Under the pieces are notes generated by a model. That model searched no databases. It was not told the origin of the DNA and saw nothing but the letters and a program-made list of their open reading frames with translations. From NCBI RefSeq assembly GCF_024055605.1, contig NZ_JAMXLX010000010.1, positions 1-64,000 of the forward strand: a stretch of DNA of 64,000 bases, read 5' to 3'. Shown here in pieces: positions 60,305 to 64,000 of this stretch; within the stretch, counting starts at the first letter, position 1, and each line of letters begins with the position of its first letter. This stretch comes from Ciceribacter sichuanensis. GTDB taxonomy: Bacteria; Pseudomonadota; Alphaproteobacteria; Rhizobiales; Rhizobiaceae. A program made the translations under genes and the position numbers.

Positions 60305-61438
60305 TCAGGTCCCGGTCAGAACCTCAACGGCTTCATCAATGGCGGCGGTGCGTGTTGTTGCGTGCAAGCTCACGCGAACACGATTGGTATCGTGCACCGT
60401 TACGGTGAAGCCTGCATGGAGGAGCCGGTTCACCGCTCGGGGATCGGCGGCCTCGATGACGGCGATCCCGGCTCTTTGTTCGGCGGGCCACCCGGGAAGC
60501 AGTCTCAGTCCTCGCCGTGACGCTGCTTCGGCCAGGTATTCGTATCGGGACTGGATTCTTGATGTGATCCAGTGGAGGCCAACACCTTCGACAAGCTCCA
60601 GCGCTTGCGCAAGGCATGCCGCGAGAACCGGTGAGGGGCGTGTCGAATCGAAGCGGCCGGCGCCGGGAAGCGGGCTCTGGTCATCGCGACGAATGTCCAG
60701 ACTGTCCGCAATACCACCCCAGTTTGCCGCGAGTGGCCGGATTCGATCGAGCGCCCTGTCCGATAGCGCCATGAAGCCGGTCCCCTGACCGGCACGCATC
60801 CATTTCTGTCCTCCGGCGATCACAACGTCAGCCAATGTCCAGTCTTCCTCGACTGCGCCGAATGCCTGAATGGCATCGACGATCAAGAGTCGGTTGCCGA
60901 TGGCCTCGCGGATGCGAGCGAGATCGGCCCGATAGCCGGTGCGAAAATCCACGTGGCTGATCGCCACTGCATCGCATGACGCGTCGAGATGCGCGCGCAG
61001 CAATTCAGGCGTCACCGGCTCGTCGAGTGCGCCTGCAAGCCGCAGCGAGATGCGGCCGGTCTCAGCCGCGTTCCGCCACGGCAAGACATTGGCCGGAAAC
61101 TGGTAACGGCCGCTGAAAACACCTGTCCCGGACGGCAGGCCGAGCGCGACCTGCACCAGCGCAGACGAGGTGTTCGAAACCAGCGTGATGTTGCTTTCGG
61201 GAAAACCCGAGAGCCGGGAGAGCACGGCGAGTGCTCTCGGCACTTGCGCGGAGAGCATGGCCGCATCGCCGGGTCGCGCCGTTGCCGTTGCCCGCAACAG
61301 GCGTTCTCCCGTCGCCACCACGGGCTCGCTGATCGGGCCGAGGCTGGCGAAATTGAGATAGCGCTCGTCCTCAATGAAGGCACGTTCGTATTCTTCCGGT
61401 GAGAGCGTCATCGCCGCGACTGGCGGGAGGGCGCTCAT
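60305..61438 (-). CDS. Class V aminotransferase-fold PLP enzyme
   Basis: A 377-residue fold-type I PLP enzyme. The PLP-binding Lys212 lies in DVVIAGGQKWMRAGQGTGF, with Asp188 in LIVDAIQAFGA and Ser/Thr phosphate contacts in SNTSSALVQ. The class includes cysteine desulfurases, isopenicillin N epimerase-like racemases and kynureninase. No desulfurase Cys loop is clear. ATG 61438 is chosen; ATG 61468 is an alternative, and neither has a strong ribosome site. It is divergent from the second peptide-binding protein gene and may act on the same substrates, possibly as an epimerase. Confidence 0.82.
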   Translation of the reverse strand: MSALPPVAAMTLSPEEYERAFIEDERYLNFASLGPISEPVVATGERLLRATATARPGDAAMLSAQVPRALAVLSRLSGFPESNITLVSNTSSALVQVALGLPSGTGVFSGRYQFPANVLPWRNAAETGRISLRLAGALDEPVTPELLRAHLDASCDAVAISHVDFRTGYRADLARIREAIGNRLLIVDAIQAFGAVEEDWTLADVVIAGGQKWMRAGQGTGFMALSDRALDRIRPLAANWGGIADSLDIRRDDQSPLPGAGRFDSTRPSPVLAACLAQALELVEGVGLHWITSRIQSRYEYLAEAASRRGLRLLPGWPAEQRAGIAVIEAADPRAVNRLLHAGFTVTVHDTNRVRVSLHATTRTAAIDEAVEVLTGT

Positions 61439-61522
61439 GCGCACGGTTTTCCGGTGTCGGAAATGCATGAAACGGCGGTCGCGTAACGGTCCATCGCGGG
61501 TTCTTTCTTGATGCTTGCAACT

Positions 61523-61568
61523 TGTGTCGACAATAAAAATATATTCTTGTGCTCACTTTGTCGACATA
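61523..61568. promoter_or_regulatory. Repeated TGTCGACA boxes upstream of the second peptide ABC operon
   Basis: The 8-bp palindrome TGTCGACA occurs at 61525-61532 and again at 61559-61566, 34 bp apart (about three helical turns), within an AT-rich promoter-like region. It lies between the aminotransferase and binding-protein genes. A dimeric or looping regulator is implied; its gene is not identified. Confidence 0.5.
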
Positions 61569-61659
61569 TGAGTTGACAGATGTCGCTCGAGAGGCGAGTT
61601 TTGTCGCAGTCACGCTGCGACCGGCATCGGTCGGATCGCTTAAAACAAGGGGAATAAAG

Positions 61660-63402
61660 ATGGCCTTCGATCGCATACGCTTTACCAAGCGCATGATGGT
61701 GTCCTTTCTTGCCGCTACATGCTCGACGCTTGCCTTTGCCGCCGACCCGCAGACTGGTGGTGTTCTCAGGATCGTCGGCACGGCCGATATCGACCATTTC
61801 GATCCCACCTCCGCCGCGCTCGTGACGAGCAACAACTTCATGCGTGCCGTCGGCCGTCAGCTCATCAGCTATGAATCTTCGACGGATGAAAACCTCCGGA
61901 TCGAGCCCAAGGGTGACCTCGTGACCGAGGTGCCGCAGCCTTCCGATGACGGCCTGACCTACACCTTCACCCTGCGTGATGGCGTGACCTGGAACACGCC
62001 GTCCGGCCCGCGCGCCATCGTTGCCGCCGATTTCGAACGTGGCGTGAAGCGCATGTGCAACCCGGCGCTCGGGTCGGCGGCTCTTACGTATTATGTCGAC
62101 CTGATCAAGGGCATGAGCGCCTTCTGCGAGGGTTTCGCGAAGGTCGAGCCGACCGTCGAGGCCATGAAGGCCTATGTCGAAGGCAATGACATCGAGGGTA
62201 TCGAGACGCCTGACGACAAGACCATCGTCATCCACCTGACCGAAACGGCAGGCGATTTTGTCTACATGCTGTCGCTGCCGACAGCCGCTCCTGCGCCGAT
62301 CGAAGTTCTGGACTATCTTCCGGATGGTCCGGACTATCGATCGAACTTCATCTCCAGCGGTCCCTACACAGTTGATGAATACGTTCCGGACGGACGTATT
62401 CATCTCGTGCGCAACCCTGCCTGGAAGGCCGAGTCCGATCCGCTGCGCAAGGCTTACGTCGACGAAATCGACATCACCCTCGGCATTCAGCCGGACGCCG
62501 CCATCCAGCAGTTGCAGGCCGGTGACGCCGACATGACCTACGACATCACCATTCCCCCGGCGACGCTGCACCTGTTGACGGCGGGCGGCGACGACAAGCT
62601 GCTGACCATGTCGGTCGGCCGCACGGCATTCCTTTTCGTCAACACCGTTTCGGACAACAACAACGGTGCGCTGAAGGACATCAGGGTCCGTCAGGCCATT
62701 CAGTATGCCATCGACAAGGCGGCTATCGTCCAGCAGATGGGCGGTTCAACGCTGGCCCAGCCGCAGAACGGCATTTTCGGCCCCGGCGTGCTCGGCTATC
62801 ACGAATTCGATCTCTACCCGTCGGAAGGCGCCAAGGGCGATCCGGAAAAGGCCAAGGCCCTTCTGGCCGAAGCAGGCTTCCCGGACGGCATCAAGCTGAA
62901 GATGCCCTACCGCAACCAGAACGATCTACCGGCCATTGCCCAGACCATCCAGGCAAGCCTGAAGAAGGCCGGCATCGAGATCGAACTGACCCCTGTGGCG
63001 GCGGCGGACTACTATTCCAAGTTCATGACTAACCCGCTGAACACCAAGGAAGGCAACTGGGATATCGCTCCGGTCGGCTGGTCGCCGGACTGGGTTGGCG
63101 GCGCGGCGCGCTCGGTATTCCAGCCGCAGTTCACCTTCAATGGCACGCACCAGACCTATAACTACACGGACTACAACAATCCCGAGGCCAACAAGATTGC
63201 CCAGCAGGCCATCAATGCCACGACCTCGGCAGACGCCGCGCGCCTGTGGGGTGAGGTTGACCAGCTGGTCATGAAGGATGCGCCGGTCGTGCCGTATGTC
63301 GCTGAAAAGATCGTGCTCTATCGCGGTTCCGCCGTGCAGAACTTCCAGCCCTATGCGCTTGGCGCGCAGGGTGACTGGACGAACGTCTGGCTGGACCGCT
63401 GA
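61660..63402 (+). CDS. Peptide ABC solute-binding protein (family 5), second system
   Basis: A 580-residue periplasmic protein. Signal peptide MAFDRIRFTKRMMVSFLAATCSTLAFA. Family 5 features: GGVLRIVGTADIDHFDPTSAALVTSNNFMRAVGRQLISYE and DDGLTYTFTLRDGVTWNTPSGPRAIVAADF. It is longer than the first system (580 against 527) and belongs to the ABC set continued by the ATPase at 63613. ATG 61660 has AAGGGGAA upstream; earlier in-frame sequence is promoter. Confidence 0.9.
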   Translation: MAFDRIRFTKRMMVSFLAATCSTLAFAADPQTGGVLRIVGTADIDHFDPTSAALVTSNNFMRAVGRQLISYESSTDENLRIEPKGDLVTEVPQPSDDGLTYTFTLRDGVTWNTPSGPRAIVAADFERGVKRMCNPALGSAALTYYVDLIKGMSAFCEGFAKVEPTVEAMKAYVEGNDIEGIETPDDKTIVIHLTETAGDFVYMLSLPTAAPAPIEVLDYLPDGPDYRSNFISSGPYTVDEYVPDGRIHLVRNPAWKAESDPLRKAYVDEIDITLGIQPDAAIQQLQAGDADMTYDITIPPATLHLLTAGGDDKLLTMSVGRTAFLFVNTVSDNNNGALKDIRVRQAIQYAIDKAAIVQQMGGSTLAQPQNGIFGPGVLGYHEFDLYPSEGAKGDPEKAKALLAEAGFPDGIKLKMPYRNQNDLPAIAQTIQASLKKAGIEIELTPVAAADYYSKFMTNPLNTKEGNWDIAPVGWSPDWVGGAARSVFQPQFTFNGTHQTYNYTDYNNPEANKIAQQAINATTSADAARLWGEVDQLVMKDAPVVPYVAEKIVLYRGSAVQNFQPYALGAQGDWTNVWLDR

Positions 63403-63416
63403 GTTTCAGGAGCGAT

Positions 63417-63493
63417 CGGTGCGTCGTTTGACCGACGCACCGGCGCACCGTTGGACATCGCAGGCCGGATGCGGATGCGACGCACCCGGCCTG
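63417..63493 (+). terminator. Tandem hairpins after the second binding-protein gene
   Basis: First hairpin: CGGTGCGTCG / CGACGCACCG, 10-bp stem with a 6-base loop (63417-63442). Second: CAGGCCGG / CCGGCCTG (63461-63493). Neither has a U-tract. Position between the binding protein and ATPase genes suggests mRNA stabilisation or attenuation, as with the hairpin at 32422-32454. Confidence 0.65.
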
Positions 63494-63612
63494 TATGCCT
63501 GAACGGACAGCCCCCGACGGGAACCACGGCCGCCGCAATACCTTTTAATCCGCGCATCCGTGCGTCGCCAGGCCGGCAATCCGTTCACCGCGAACATGGA
63601 TGAGGAGGCGTT

Positions 63613-64000
63613 ATGCCTATACTCGAGGCACGAAATATCACTATTCGCATTCCGACCGAGGACGGCGTGGTGCAAGCCGCGCGCAATGTGTCGTTCTCCG
63701 TCGACAAAGGCGAGTTCTTCGGCATCGCCGGCGAATCCGGCTCGGGCAAGAGCGTGCTGACGCAGGCGATCATGGGCATGTTGCCCAATGCCGATATCGA
63801 TGGCGAAGTGCTTTTCGAGGGAAGGGACCTGCTCGGCCTCGGCCCCCGAGAGATGCGCAAGGTGCGCGGTGCGCGGATCGGCATGATCTTTCAGGATCCG
63901 CTTTCCAGCCTGCATCCTTATTACACCATCGGTGCGCAGATCGCCGAAATGATCCATGCCCATGAGCGCATTTCCCGCGATCAGGCCAGAAAGCGCGTCT
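63613..64000 (+). CDS. Peptide ABC ATPase (DppD/OppD type), incomplete
   Basis: The first 129 codons of an ATPase, cut by the window end. ATG 63613 follows GAGGAG. Walker A reads [17 protein letters not shown] and the Q-loop MIFQDPLSSLHPYYTI. The permeases of this system are not between it and the binding protein, so they must follow outside the window. Confidence 0.9.
   Translation, partial: MPILEARNITIRIPTEDGVVQAARNVSFSVDKGEFFGIAGESGSGKSVLTQAIMGMLPNADIDGEVLFEGRDLLGLGPREMRKVRGARIGMIFQDPLSSLHPYYTIGAQIAEMIHAHERISRDQARKRV

Noticed and set aside
61480-61520. GTAACG before the second peptide ABC operon as a SigF -35
   Set aside because: No CGAA or CGTA at 16 bp, and the element lies far from either start.

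Overview
The window looks like alphaproteobacterial DNA, most likely Rhizobiales/Rhizobiaceae. It is GC-rich, densely packed with ABC uptake operons, and carries an ECF SigF/NrsF locus, a 5-oxoprolinase (Pxp) operon and mostly weak non-coliform promoters. It reads as an accessory or metabolically flexible part of a chromosome or large plasmid. No rRNA, tRNA, CRISPR array or replication origin was seen. All gene calls come from reading the sequence and recalling families; no database search was run.

Layout. 0-6.6 kb: 5' end of an IS3-type element, a FabF-like ketoacyl synthase, and a TetR repressor divergent from an RND efflux pair (adaptor and pump). 6.6-7.9 kb: a scar of broken genes (SDR remnant, frameshifted cyclophilin-like gene, truncated IS3 orfA, LysR C-terminal stub). 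7.9-9.6 kb: CGNR regulator and exported alpha/beta hydrolase. 9.9-17.3 kb: an ECF sigma factor (SigF type) with two tandem NrsF/DUF1109 anti-sigma genes, and nearby three further promoters of the same form (GTAAC[A/G]-N16-CG[A/T]A). These sit in front of a DUF1223 gene, a hypothetical-CopD pair and a TPR-membrane protein pair, so the region looks like a local SigF regulon. A TetR/GST operon lies inside it. 17.3-22.8 kb: an esterase, a three-gene operon (ThDP enzyme, OpgC-like acyltransferase, CaiB CoA-transferase) and a YHS protein. 22.8-27.6 kb: second scar zone with a LysE remnant, a Tn3 transposase fragment, ABM monooxygenase, quinone oxidoreductase/LysR, an IS630 element with a probable -1 frameshift, and another IS3 fragment.

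27.6-35.2 kb: a carbohydrate ABC operon (binding protein, two permeases, SIS isomerase/deglycase, PfkB kinase, ATPase) divergent from a ROK repressor. 35.4-42.7 kb: a Pxp-type operon (NRAMP-like transporter, PxpA, DUF1445 hydro-lyase, fused PxpB-PxpC, fused biotin carboxylase-BCCP) divergent from a GntR/FCD regulator. 43.4-50.1 kb: a flavin-based extracytoplasmic electron-transfer locus (ApbE flavin transferase, PepSY-flavodoxin-reductase fusion, DUF2271 protein with an ApbE-like acceptor motif, an acidic exported protein, small PepSY protein) with a two-component system and matching candidate operator boxes. 50.2-64 kb: a Tn3 remnant, then a GNAT and N-acylamino acid racemase pair, an RpiR regulator, a complete dipeptide-type ABC importer, an M81 metallopeptidase and a class V aminotransferase, followed by a second peptide ABC operon cut by the window end. 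This last region fits uptake and catabolism of peptides or D-amino-acid compounds.

The strongest candidates for under-described biology are the DUF2271/PepSY/ApbE locus, the local SigF regulon with two anti-sigma paralogues, and the Pxp operon with its own biotin carboxylase and a transporter lacking the NRAMP metal-site motifs.
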